This document shows, in pieces, positions 20,030-31,500 of a stretch of 64,000 nt of DNA (position 1 is its first letter; the number at the start of each line of letters is the position of its first letter). The notes under the pieces are model-generated. The model had not been told where the DNA came from and made no database searches. It worked only from the letters and a program-made list of their open reading frames with translations. Source of the stretch: Tetramitus jugosus (lineage: Eukaryota > Heterolobosea > Eutetramitea > Acrasida > Vahlkampfiidae); assembly GCA_937625935.1 (NCBI GenBank), contig OW569363.1:1-64000 (forward strand). The letters run 5' to 3'. The position numbers and the translations under genes are program-made.

Positions 20030-20332
20030 GCTGGTCTGCTTGTACACGAAGAAGAAAAGTGGTGAAAGCTTTTTGTTGTTGCTTGTGTTTTGTTTTGTTT
20101 TGTTTGTTGTTGCTGCTTTTTTTGTTTTTTGGTCTGTGGAAAATTCCACAACTAAAATAGAGCGTGACAGATGCGGCTAATTCACCCGGATTGCCGAGTG
20201 GCTGACTGGAAGAACAATTTTCTGAGGGTGAAATCATTGGAGCTTTGCCGGATAAAGTGGGATAAACGGAGAGAGAATCACTTTTTGGGTGACATTTGGG
20301 TTTCAACTATTTCAATTATTGGTGTGTTTTAT

Positions 20333-23300
20333 TCACTCTCCTTTCTTCTCCTTGTCCATCATTTGCTTCAGAAGACTGTCAGCGTCGAATCCGGCATTCT
20401 TTCTTCCACGTTTGGCAACAACACCAGACTTTGGTTTCGTTGGTTCCTTCTTGTAACCTGTTCCATCGACAAGTCCAGAGAGTGTCTTATCTACAATACC
20501 GTCACCTTCGGTGTCAACGGAGATCACTGACTTCTTAGGAGCCTTCTTTACAAGCGTTTTCTTCTCACTCTCTTCCTTGGCCTTGTTCTTTCTTCTTTCT
20601 CTCTCAGCCTTCTTCTCTTCCATTTCTCTCTTTCTGAGAATATCGGCGTGAGTTTCCTTCCATGTTTGAATGAATTGATGCATGTTGGCGACAAAGTCCT
20701 CTGGCTTATACTTCTTTGGATCTTCACCATAGGCATCTCTCAATTCGTTCAATCTGTTCATCATCTTCTGATAGTTGGATTGTTCTTCGGACAGACGATC
20801 ACTAGAGTCAGCAATGAACTCCTTCATGATCATTGAGAAGGAGTCTCTGTCGCTTGATTCTCTCTTGTCAGCAAAATCGACTTCCTGGAACACTTGATTC
20901 AAACCGGTTTGCAGTTCGTTCAATTCATTTTGAACGTTGGTAGTAGAGACACGAGTAGCGGCTTCGATACGATCCACTTGATTGACCCATTCCATCAATT
21001 CAGGGTACTGCTTCTCAACGAACAGGAGAATGTATCGAAGAAGATCAATACGTGCGCCAGTGGCCTTGGTGTCCTTGAGCTTATTCAGAGCACTCATTTC
21101 AAAACCATAGACAGCCTTACCAGTGTTCAAGTAGTTACCAATAGCGAGAATCTTCTCGAGCAATCCATGGAACAGATCAGCTTCTAGAATTTGTTTGGAA
21201 GCAACGAGCATATTTTCGATATCTGGAGCAACATTGGTGATTGCAGGGTCAAACTTGATCTTAAACATCCAGCAGTTCAATCTTTGATCAAATCTTGGAA
21301 TGTCGATAATGTGCTTGAAGAATTGTTCAGTTGGACCAAGCATATCAATGTCACCATTATATTCGCTCACAGCAACAACTTCATCAGATGATGGAGCAAT
21401 GTCCTTCAATGCCTTAATCTGTTCAAGAGTCAACACTTCTTCGTCCATGTCCAAAATAGCTCTTCTGATAACCTTGAAGTCCAATCTCATGGATCCGAGA
21501 ACAATGGCAGCATTTTGAGCCTTCTTTGGATCGATGAGTGTAATCTTCTCTGGCTTCTTAGGGCCAGTATTCTCAAGTGACTTTGTAGCCTTCTTGGCGA
21601 ACAACTTTTCAATTTCTTCAAAGTCAATCATAACATTCTCTTGATTCTTACAAATGTCCTTCTTCATCCAGATGGTCGAAGCCACCTTGTTGTTGTTAAT
21701 CTTGTTCCAGAAAATACCCTTCAGAGCAACACTTGGTTGGTAACTTGGCAGCTTTGGCAATGGATTGGCCATCATCATACCCATACCTGGTGGCATTGGT
21801 GGTCCGCCCATACCAGGTGGTGGAGGTGGTCCACCCATCATTGGTGGAGGTGGAGGACCACCCATCATAGGAGGAGGTGGAGGAGGACCACCACCGCCCA
21901 TCATCGGAGGAGGTGGAGGACCACCACCAATCATTGGAGGAGGTGGAGGACCACCACCTATCATTGGAGGTGGAGGACCACTGCCATCCATTGGGGTTGG
22001 TGGAGGAATACCACCACCGCCACCCATGGCCATTGGAGGAGGAATCATACCACCTCCCATACCCATGCCGCCGCCCATTCCCATTCCCATACCGCCGCCC
22101 ATGCCGCCACCACCACCGCCGCCGCCTGAGCCACCCTTGGACTCTGCTTGCTTGAGCTTGAATGCTAAGAACTTGACTTCAGCTTCTAGATTTCTGACGT
22201 GAGTTTGATACTCTTTTGGTGCATTGTGCAAGTCATCGACAGCAGATGATTTCTTGAACTTGCTCAACTGGGCCAACACTTGTTCGTTGGTCTCACCGTC
22301 TAGTTCGACATCTTGCATGTCCTGCTTGCTCAAAGATGTGTCTCCAATAAACTTGTCAATCATCTTCTTGTCAATCTTTCCATTCTTGACCATCTCAGCC
22401 ATCTTCAAGAAGTTCTTTTCCAAGTCACCAATCTTCTTTTGTTGCGTCATGACTCTGTCACTCAATTGCAATTCTCTGACTGAAATCTCAGCGACTGTTC
22501 CATCATCGTTCAGAGTGATAGCCTTCTTTACAATTGCTTCCAGAACCTTCATGTTCTCAACCTTCTCCTCTTCTGTACTCTTACCAGAAATGATCAAAAA
22601 GTATTGAAGAATGTTGATAAAGTGATCAAAAGCGTTCGTACCAGACAATTGAACACGAATCAACTTCAAAATCTCAGTTGGATTCTCCATGTTGTCCATA
22701 ATGTCCTCCTGTTCATCGTCTTCTACGACTTCAGCCTCATCCATCTCTTCCATCTCCTCTTCAAAGATACCTAATTGAGTCATGAGAATATCATCGGTAT
22801 CACTCGATCGAATCCTCTCCAACAGATCCAACATTTTCAAGTCTCTAAACTCTTTTCTCAATTGTCTCTTGGTAGCAGCGTCCAATGGAGAGTCGATCAG
22901 AGCATTGATGAACAAGAAACCGGCGACTTGATAATTAATGTAATCGTCATGGAAGTTTCTATAGGACAATGTCTTGGTCAGTGTTTCGAAACGAACCTTT
23001 TCATTCTTCATAATCTTGAAATTGTTCATGACGTCGAGTGTCAACCAGAAACCGTCTTCTGAGAATTTGGTCACAGTGGCCAACAGGAAGAAAATTTGAG
23101 TCTTGGTCTTGAGGTTCTGCGAGTCCAACAATCGAGACATCATCTCAATGGAACGATCAGCCTTCAAGAAGGCATGCATACCGAACGATGTGTTCATCAA
23201 TGTACGAATCGCTCTGATGCACTCTGCTTGCAACACATCAAACGGATCTTCCTTGATGACATCAGGTGGTGCAAACTTGTCCTTTGAGTCATCCTCGTCG

Positions 23301-24347
23301 TCCTCTTCTTCGGCCAACGAGTCGGCATCATTGTTGTTATTGTTGTCTGCTGCTGATTCTTCGCCAACAATGGCTGGAGCAGTGGCAAATGATGGTTCAG
23401 CACCATCATCTTCCTCCTCACTCTCATAACCATCACTCTCTTCATCAGTTGTCTTCTTCTTCTTCTGGTCAGAGGGTGTGGATTGTTGTATTGGTACAGG
23501 TGGTGGCAACGGTAGTGATGAATTGGTTTTTGATTCTTCGTTCATGAGCAACGTCTTGTTTCCTAGAGCGGCTTGCTCTCTCATTTGTTCACCTTGAGTA
23601 TCACTCGTGTTGACCAACACTTCGAAAATGAGTGGCAATCCACCCAACTCCAAATACTTTTTCACCCAGTCATCAGACTTGTTCTTCAATCGACGAATCA
23701 ATTCTTGAATGACAGATGTGGTAGGTGAGTCTCTCAAGACAGATATATAGTACTCTGGTGCTTGTTTAATCTCTGCAGAGTTCTCCTGTCGCCTCATTGT
23801 TTCTTCGTGCTTTAGTACGAGTTTCCACTTTTCGTCCAACGACTTGTTCATCATGTATTGTCTGCTCTTTTCATTTGTCACTTTTTGATAATTCTAATAC
23901 ATCATGTTCGTAGTGGTAGTGGTTCCACAGTGCAAAATCGAATCCACAAGTTTTCAAGTGTTAGCAAAATCATACACATGTGTATTTGCGCAACTCAACT
24001 ACATTGACAGAGCAAAAAAAAACAGAAAAAAAAAATTTGCACACAAACACACAGCAAGATGATGATGATGATGTACAGTAAAGACACCAACCAACACATA
24101 CCAATAATCTCTCAAATTTCATATTGACAATATCTTCAGCAGGCATCTTATTCTTCTTCAAATTGTTAACGGCACTGTTCGATGAGCCGAATGGTGAGTT
24201 TGCTTGATTGGAAGCACCTCCACCACCGCCACTGCCACTACCCGTCGAAGATGATGAAGAGCCTTGTTCACTCGATGTGGCTTGTGAGCTCTTCCACTCG
24301 GATTTGGCATCTTTTTTCTTGTTGAAAATTCCAGAAAAGGCCTTCAT
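20333..24347 (-). CDS. Diaphanous-related formin
   Basis: Exon 1 is 24347-24102 and exon 2 is 23893-20333, separated by a 208-nt GTATGT...TAG intron (23894-24101, with a GAT microsatellite). The product is about 1,268 residues. After a Ser/Gly-rich N-terminus comes the GTPase-binding/FH3 region (FERLLNYQKV, SLDEKWKLV, then armadillo-like helices), an acidic linker, a coiled coil and a Gly-rich run. An FH1 of repeated PPPPPMMGG (about 670-800) binds profilin. The FH2 actin-nucleating domain (about 810-1210) has KGIFWNKI and GNYLNTGKAVYGFEMSALNKL. A basic tail ends in LLKQMMDKEKKG, resembling an autoinhibitory DAD. It nucleates and elongates unbranched actin filaments under Rho-type GTPases. 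Confidence 0.92.
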
Positions 24348-24846
24348 GATTTTTTATAGTAAGATGATAAATGGACCTTTGTGTGTTTGGAATTTGATAT
24401 AGTTTTTTGTTGAGTTTGTTGAAGATTGAATGGATGGATGGTGGTAGTACAGAAAGAGTTTTTGTTTTTTTGTTGTTTGCGTCAGTGTTTTTGCAGTTTG
24501 TCAAGCAAAAAACCCCTTGGTAGGGACAATCACACAGGGATGACATTGACAGGCACTTGATGAGGTGTGATATTACCCCGACGTTGTAAGGGATTCAGTA
24601 TCTGATCGCCATCCAATGGAATCTCACAAGAAGGCTTTGTTTGATGTTTTCTCAGAGTGTCCCAAAGGTCATTGGGTACTGTCACTCTAGTCATCCATTT
24701 GTCATAACATGTCATGACTCTCATACCCTGAACTCTTCTCCATGTCAAAAGTTTTTTTCGCTTCCCACACACGATGCATCATTTTTTCCAGCAAGCAAAA
24801 CCCGACAAACTTCCAAAAAACACAACTCACACACACAATTCCGGAC
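24348..24846. other. Divergent intergenic region, formin / phosphatase
   Basis: 499 bp between the start of the formin and the chosen start of the phosphatase gene. It holds AT-rich and T-run sequence expected of promoters and 5' leaders. The short open frames here overlap the 5' end of the phosphatase frame and lack motifs. Confidence 0.5.
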
Positions 24847-27303
24847 ATGCATAGTAGCAACAGCAGACGAAGCAGTGTCACTTCCACAAGCAGTGACAGT
24901 TCTTCCTCATCCACGACGTCAAATTCCTTTACTCACAACAACAATAACAACCCTTCTCGCCTCATGAAATCCAAAACAACCAAAAATGAAGAAGACGACA
25001 ACGACGTCAACATTGAAGAAGAAAATATTGACGACTTGGAGGAAGAATTGGACAGATTGTCAAACGACGACGGCGAAGAAGAAGAACATGATGCTCTCTT
25101 TGAAATGGACGACCTTCAATCATCAACAAAAACAACAACATCATCATCATCAACAATAACATCAATAAGATCATCACTGTCTTCATCACTCTTATCATCA
25201 TTGACAAATACGAGTCCAACGACCATTACAACCATGATGACACCAACACTGTCCCATTTAGCTTCACCATCGTCATCTACGTCTTCTACTCCGATTGCTA
25301 ATAGTCCGACGACGACAACCGCTTCTTCTTCTACGACAAGTTCAGCGGCTACTACACCTACGTCAAGTGCAACCACAACTCCCACTCATTTTTCATCATC
25401 TTTTGCTTATAACAACAATAACAACAACAACAATAATAGTCATCAACAACAACAACAATGTAGTGCAATCAACATTCCCTTAATCAACACATCAAAAACA
25501 AGCACTGGAGGTTCACTTCAACCACCAAAATCTCCACATCATCATCATCATCAACATCACCATCACTCTCGAACAACAAACAAGAGTCACCATCATCATC
25601 ATGTTCACACAAAATACGTGACTCCACAACAAGTAGCAAACATGGTTGTTTTGCAACCACCGATTCAAGACAAGGTACTACCATTATTGTTGATTGATTT
25701 GAGAAGTTATGATGAGTATTGTAGTAGTCATATCGAATGGAGTATCAATATGCAAATACCTGATAAACTTGTTTCGATGAGTGATGATGAATTGATTCAA
25801 TTGTATCACAGTACAATGAACTCAATGATGATGAATTCAGATGACTTGCTTCATGCTTCACCCAGAAGACGATCAAACTCTAGTGCCAATACGATATCTC
25901 CCATGAGTTCACCAAGACGATCCAGTAACATGAGTATCAACAATAGTATGAATAGTAGTAGTAATAGTATTAATAGTATGGGTGGTGGTGGTGGTAGTAG
26001 CAGCAGTGGCGGCGGTAGTAGTATTCAATCGACTCCTATTATGATTAGACCAATGAGAGCACGATCAGGTTCATTGTCCATCAGTCCCAATACTCACTAT
26101 TTGTCAAATGCAGCAGCAACTACTACTGTCAATGGTAGTTCTACCATGTTGGGAACGAGTCATAGCAGTTATTATGCATCTGCTGCTCATCCATCATCAT
26201 TATCATCTTCATTGTCATCTCTCTCTTCATCGCTGCCATCATCTCCTAGTTGTTCTCCTAGAATGACAAGTGCAGATCCAGCAGCTGAATCCATTCTTAA
26301 ATTATTAGAGGTTACATGTTTCCCTGAAAAGGTGTTTGAAAGCAAATTCCAATGGAGGCATTTGTCTCATGCAGTCTTGTTTGTTGATTGTGATGATCAC
26401 GATGGTCCAGAAACTGAGGAAGACAAGAGAAAGAAGCGAGTTTGTCGCTGGTTGTACAGGTTGTTGAAACGAGAGCATAAGATTAAGGCACTGTCCATTC
26501 TAAAGTCATCATTTCAAGAATTTCAGAGAAGTGTGCCATTTTTGATCACGAACAAGAGACACAAGGAATATGATTTTCCAACCATTATCAACTCGTTCAT
26601 GTACTTGGGAACTCATCGCATGCTGACCCAACCAGGCGGTATCGATGTGTTGATGAAGAGAAAGCTAGGTGTTCAGTTCGTTTTGAATTGTGCACATGAG
26701 TGTGGCAGCGTCATTCCAGAAACCTATTTGGAAGCAGGTAAGTTCACATACAAGAAGATTGATTTAGAGTCAGAGGTAGAGAAACCTCTATCAGAGTCTC
26801 TCTCATTTGAAAAGATTGTCGAGATTATTCAATTTATTGAAGGTGCACGAAAGCGTCACAGATCTCTCGAATGTAACAATACGAACAGTGCTCCTACAAC
26901 ACCAGTGAGTGACAGTGATAGCTCAACATCAAGTACGAGAGAACTCCCTAATCGGAGACTGTCCATTGGTTCCAGCGCCAGAGAATCAGCAAAGCTTTTC
27001 ATTCATTGTCATGAAGGACGATGCAGAGGTGTTGCTGTTTGCTGCATCTACTTTATGGTGCGATTGTCTTGGAATTTGAACACGTGCCTCCAATTCTTTA
27101 GAGTTCACAGGCCTCTGGTCAGTATTACTGAACAGTACATGAAGTGGTTGCAAAGGTTTGATCACATGATGTTCAACATTCCAAACAGACACGAAATTCC
27201 ACTGTCTGTCCTATTCACCGAGATTCAACAACGATGGGCAACTGAGATGCAAGAACAACCAATCACTCCAGATGAGTCCAACAACAAAGTCACCATCAAA
27301 TAA
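24847..27303 (+). CDS. MAP-kinase-phosphatase-like protein (rhodanese + DUSP)
   Basis: About 818 residues from ATG 24847; an in-frame ATG at 24742 would add 35. The N-terminal half is Ser/Thr/Asn/His low complexity. A rhodanese-like segment follows (LLLIDLRSYDEYCSSHIEWSI), then more Ser/Gly-rich linker, then a dual-specificity phosphatase domain (about 560-790) starting IINSFMYLGTH and with the catalytic loop HCHEGRCRG (Cys721, Arg727, CX5R). Rhodanese plus DUSP is the architecture of MAP kinase phosphatases, which dephosphorylate Thr and Tyr of MAPKs. The residue before the loop Arg, normally Ser or Thr, is Cys, and a Ser/Thr-rich insertion precedes the loop. Activity is therefore plausible but not certain. 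Confidence 0.82.
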   Translation: MHSSNSRRSSVTSTSSDSSSSSTTSNSFTHNNNNNPSRLMKSKTTKNEEDDNDVNIEEENIDDLEEELDRLSNDDGEEEEHDALFEMDDLQSSTKTTTSSSSTITSIRSSLSSSLLSSLTNTSPTTITTMMTPTLSHLASPSSSTSSTPIANSPTTTTASSSTTSSAATTPTSSATTTPTHFSSSFAYNNNNNNNNNSHQQQQQCSAINIPLINTSKTSTGGSLQPPKSPHHHHHQHHHHSRTTNKSHHHHHVHTKYVTPQQVANMVVLQPPIQDKVLPLLLIDLRSYDEYCSSHIEWSINMQIPDKLVSMSDDELIQLYHSTMNSMMMNSDDLLHASPRRRSNSSANTISPMSSPRRSSNMSINNSMNSSSNSINSMGGGGGSSSSGGGSSIQSTPIMIRPMRARSGSLSISPNTHYLSNAAATTTVNGSSTMLGTSHSSYYASAAHPSSLSSSLSSLSSSLPSSPSCSPRMTSADPAAESILKLLEVTCFPEKVFESKFQWRHLSHAVLFVDCDDHDGPETEEDKRKKRVCRWLYRLLKREHKIKALSILKSSFQEFQRSVPFLITNKRHKEYDFPTIINSFMYLGTHRMLTQPGGIDVLMKRKLGVQFVLNCAHECGSVIPETYLEAGKFTYKKIDLESEVEKPLSESLSFEKIVEIIQFIEGARKRHRSLECNNTNSAPTTPVSDSDSSTSSTRELPNRRLSIGSSARESAKLFIHCHEGRCRGVAVCCIYFMVRLSWNLNTCLQFFRVHRPLVSITEQYMKWLQRFDHMMFNIPNRHEIPLSVLFTEIQQRWATEMQEQPITPDESNNKVTIK

Positions 27304-27477
27304 ATAAACCTCCACGTTCAAAATTCTTTACGTCTCCCCACACATACAATTCCACCCCACAGGTGAACTTTCACTCTTTTTCTTGACCACAACAAACTCC
27401 GCCTCATGTGAAAAAAATTCTTCTCTGCAGCAAACAACAACACGAATAACAACAACCATCAGCATTACCCATCAAGA

Positions 27478-28858
27478 ATGCCACTCTTTAAGGAAGAAGA
27501 AATCAAATCAGTCACCACTGACATTGACCTCCAAGTTCAATCATTTGCAGTCAAAAAACAACATGATGCCAAACGATACATACCCGATTCGATTCAAACA
27601 CTAGAAACCGTATTGTCCATCAATTTTCATCCGACGAAAAAATTGATTGCCATGGGATGTGTGGACGGTGAGACATCCATCTACGAATATTCATTAAACG
27701 GTAACAAACAAGTCGCAACGTTTCAACAACACTTGGATTCGTGCCGTGAAGTTTGCTTTAGTGATAATGGAAAATGTTGGTGTGTTGTTGTTGATGTCGT
27801 TTTTTTTATGGTCTTTGATTTTTTGCATTTCTGATTTTGTTATAATGACACCACTTGTACCTCTCCCCACATGAACTGTAAAAAAATGTTAAATATTCGT
27901 CAATCTAGATTTATTGTCCGTTTCATCAGATAAGACAATCAACTCGGTCAATGTAGAAAAGGAAAAGATGCAATTTGAGATTGCCAATGCGCATGAACAC
28001 CCTATTCAAACATTTATTTGCTGCACAGATAATGTAATTGCATCGGGTGACGATGAAGGCTATGTCAATGTTTGGGACATTAGAAAAGGTGGAAAACCAG
28101 TGGCAAAATTCGAAGAACACGCAGAGTATGTTTCGGACTTTGATTTCGAAGATGAGGGAATGACACTGTATTCGACGAGTGCAGACGGAACACTGTGCAT
28201 ACAGGATTTGAGAAAAATGAAGGTGAGAGATATTTCCAAGCCGTACGAGAAGGACTTTTTGTGCTGTTGCGAAATGTCGAGAGGTGAGAATATTGCTGTG
28301 GGAACGAGCAAGGGAGATATTCTTGTGTTTGATTATGGAAAGTGGGAGGGACATGCCAGTAAGATTGCCACCAATATGGAATCAGTGGATTCCATGTTGT
28401 TCATCACTGAGAAGATGATGGCATGTGGTTCGGTCGATGGAACGATCCGTCTCTTTAATTTGCAGCCTCACAAGATGGTTAGTACACTGTGTTCATCTGA
28501 AGATCCTATTTATAAGATGGCGCTGAGTCCTGATGGTCTCTATATTGCTTCATGTGGTGGTAACAATGTAGTTCGATTTTGGAACTCTGCTGGTCTCTAT
28601 GGTGTCAATCTGTCTGAGAAGATTGAACAACAGGAAGAGGATGAGCAAGAAGAGTCTGAAGGAACGAAACCAACGACTGTTGATGTCAAGCCAGCAAAAA
28701 CTGAAGCTCCTGCTGCATCCACGAGCACTGAGGAACAAGCAACAGAAGGCGAGAAGAAGAGAAAACGAAACAGTGAGAAGGTGGATGAACGAAAGAAGAA
28801 ACGAGTGTACAACTCTCAAAAGAAATCCTTCTTCCACGATATGGTGAACGAATATTAA
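27478..28858 (+). CDS. WDR55/Jip5-like WD40 protein
   Basis: Exons 27478-27775 and 27909-28858, joined by a 133-nt intron (donor GTTGGT, acceptor CTAG). The phase works only with this donor and restores the WD motif GKYLLSVSSDKTI. The product is 415 residues with about six WD40 repeats (for example GDDEGYVNVWDIR, SADGTLCIQDLR, CGSVDGTIRLFNL), then an acidic linker and a very basic tail KRKRNSEKVDERKKKR ending KKSFFHDM. That tail and repeat order match WDR55 and yeast Jip5, nucleolar proteins needed for rRNA maturation. There is no obvious co-regulation with its neighbours. Confidence 0.85.
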
Positions 28859-29028
28859 AAACACTTTTGTTGAATGACTCTTTCTCGATGTTCTGTGAGA
28901 TCGCCAAAATTTTCACCAGGCCGACCCAACAAAAATCGTAAAACTTTCTTGTTTGAAGAAAAAACGCTTCTTCAATCCCAGAAACACAACAACTTGAACA
29001 TCTTGTATCAAACGAACAACAAAAGAAT

Positions 29029-29408
29029 ATGGCCTATCAATCCATCAACGCGAGAAAGGAAGAATTCAGAAAGTATCTAGAGAAGAACGGAGTCGTTGAT
29101 TCAATCACAAAAGGTGTGGTAGCTCATTCAATGTCGCGCTGTTTGCGCAATCATTTTTTTTAAGCCCTGATGGATGGTGAAATTAACAAAATGCAATCTT
29201 CTTGTCAATAGTTCTTGTCGCACTATATGAAGAACCAGAACGACCACAAAATCCATTGGATTACATTAAGCAATCCTTGGGTGGACCAAGCACCAATGAC
29301 GCTGAAGCTTTAAAGATTGAGAATGAACAATTGAAGAAGAGGATAAAGGAATTGGAAAGTTCAAGCACTACCGTGAAAAAGGACGAAGGGGGTGATGCTG
29401 CACAATGA
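29029..29408 (+). CDS. MYCBP: MYCBP (AMY-1) homologue
   Basis: Exon 1 is 29029-29113 and exon 2 is 29212-29408, with a 98-nt phase-1 intron. The 93-residue product reads FRKYLEKNGVVDSITKVLVALYEEPERP across the junction, closely matching the c-Myc-binding protein family (FRRYLEKSGVLDTLTKVLVALYEEPEKP type), then the DYIK..LGG segment and a coiled coil (ENEQLKKRIKELES). Outside animals these small proteins associate with cilia/flagella and AKAP-type scaffolds, which fits a flagellate. The splice is supported because it restores the most conserved stretch exactly. Confidence 0.9.
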
Positions 29409-29542
29409 AGCTCTGACGTCAAATGAAATGTTGTTGGGCTGCCCTTGACAAATTAATAAAAAAATTGTACAAATTTCTGCGATCGGAGTTATAATGAACA
29501 ACACCATCTCTCACCCACAGAAAAAAGGAAACGACACGAAGT

Positions 29543-31349
29543 ATGACAGCAAGAAAGACAGCAGCATCAAGCTTTGCTTTGATGCTCATGTTGGTCGTGT
29601 TGATGATCACAACAGCTTTTGCTGCGATTAGACCTATCAACAGACAACAACAACAGCAGTTGCCAGGTTACTATTCATCACTCTCTCAGAGTGCTCTCCA
29701 ATACATGAGCAAGCAAGCTGTTCCATTGATTGTGTCTCAAGTCATGTCTACTCAGTTATCAGATATCAATCAAGAGGTTCACACTCCAATTGGAGCTGTT
29801 GATTTTGATCTCACTGGATTGCACATTGATTCATTCTGTACGTTGTTGTTGTTGTTGTTTACATTTTCTCTTTTTAGCTTTGTTAGCTCTTTGTTGATTT
29901 CTGTTTGTGTTGTTTGTGCAGAAATCTCATTCTTCTTCTTCTTTTGTTGTTGTTATTGTTGTTATTGTTGTTGTAGCTATTGGCGATTTGCAAGTCCCAA
30001 TCTCTCAAGGTGTCGGCGTACAAGTCAACGTGAACAATATCCAATTGTCTGTAAATGGTAATTGGAACTACAGAGAAAAATCTTTTCCTCATCTTTCTGA
30101 TCATGGCACATTGGACATGAATGCGGGTATGACCATGAATGTTTTGATTCACATCTCTGCTGATGTTTCAACTGGTAAATTGATGTTGAGCGTGGATCCA
30201 AATGCTGTTGTCTCATTGGACAATTTGCAACTCAAGTTACACGGAGGACAGAGTATGTTTACTATTCAAGATCGTATTGTTATTTGCTGTATGAAGATGT
30301 CTGACATACTTCTTTTGTTTTTTTATTTGTTTTTTGTCTGTCAATGGTACAAAGGTTGGTTGTACAATACTTTTATCAGTGCATTCCAAAACAAGATTGC
30401 TCAATCGATTCATGACACAATGATTAAGATGATTACTGGTGATTTGAATCAGAGATTGCAACAAGAGTCAGCTGAAATTGACTATGTCGTTCCTGTTGGA
30501 AAGGCAGAATATGGCTTGGTGGCTGATTTCTCAGTGTTGCAAGCAGTGTGCAACTCTACTCTCGGTTTGGTCTCCATTGGAACAAAGGGAGAGATTTTGG
30601 TGAATAAGACTGGCGCACTTCCATATCCAGGAGCTGCTGCATCATTTGTGCCATTGTCACAAGGTTCAGAGATGATTAACATTGTGGCAACAGATTTCTT
30701 GTTCAATACTGCTGGTTGGTCTGCTTACCAAGACGGTTTCATGCAAATTTTGGTCACCAATGCCATGATCCCAAGTACCGTACCAATCAAATTGAACACT
30801 GCCATGTTCAAGGCCACTATTCCTGGTTTGTATCAAAAGTATCCAGACACGGAGATGCAATTGTTGGTCAGTGACACAGGAAAAAACTTTGAGAATGCAC
30901 CAAAGGTCACTATTGCTGCCAGCAACGGACTGATGCTCAGTACTATTATTGATATGGAATGGAGCGTTGTGTTGAACACTTCACAAGTTGTTCCAGTCTT
31001 TGTCTTGAACACCACTGTTACTGTTGAAGGAAAGGCTACTGTTGCACCTGGTAACTTGCTGACTGCAGCTGTTCAACTAGATACTCTGATCGTAGGTGTT
31101 GAGTCTTCTCAGGTTGGAGCCATTGATGTCAACGCACTCACGACTTTTATTCGTGCCATGGTACAATACATTGCCCTGCCATTGGTGAACAAGGAGCTTC
31201 AAACAGGCTTCCAGATTCCTACCTTTGAGGGCATCGAATTACAAAATCCTCAGTTGACCTTCCAAGACAGATACTTTACCATTAGCAGTGACTTTACGTA
31301 CACTCCAGCAAAGAGTCTGCCAACAAAGAAACAGAGATATCACTTGTAA
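29543..31349 (+). CDS. Secreted BPI/LBP/CETP-family lipid-binding protein
   Basis: Three exons, 29543-29837, 29977-30252 and 30355-31349 (introns of 139 and 102 nt, both phase 1, GT-AG), give 521 residues. A signal peptide (MTARK then a hydrophobic core MLMLVVLMITTAFA) is followed by the elongated two-barrel BPI fold. The first-barrel segment (VGVQVNVNNIQLSVNGNW), GGQSWLYNTFISAFQNKI after the second junction, and a C-terminal barrel with repeated beta strands are consistent with the family. In animals such proteins bind LPS or lipids; in a bacterivorous amoeba, binding of bacterial envelopes in phagosomes is a reasonable inference. The introns are T/G-rich, with TTG repeats. Confidence 0.8.
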
Positions 31350-31500
31350 TTGTACACTCACGTAAAATAACTGCGACCATACAAGGTATTGAAGTTCATG
31401 AAAAAACGCGAGTTCTGTGCGATATTCCACACAACTTCTGGAGTCCTTATGTTATTTACTCCGAGAAAACACGTCAACAAACATCGAACAACAACAACAA

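Noticed and set aside
20185-20255. Possible tRNA (GCCGAGTGGCTGACTGG resembles a Leu/Ser D-arm and box A)
   Set aside because: No GGTTCRAnYCC T-arm and no acceptor stem can be paired; it lies in the leader of the ORP gene.
21641-22202. Forward Gly/Pro- and Trp/His-rich frames of 92-162 codons
   Set aside because: Antisense to the formin FH1 polyproline and Gly-rich run.
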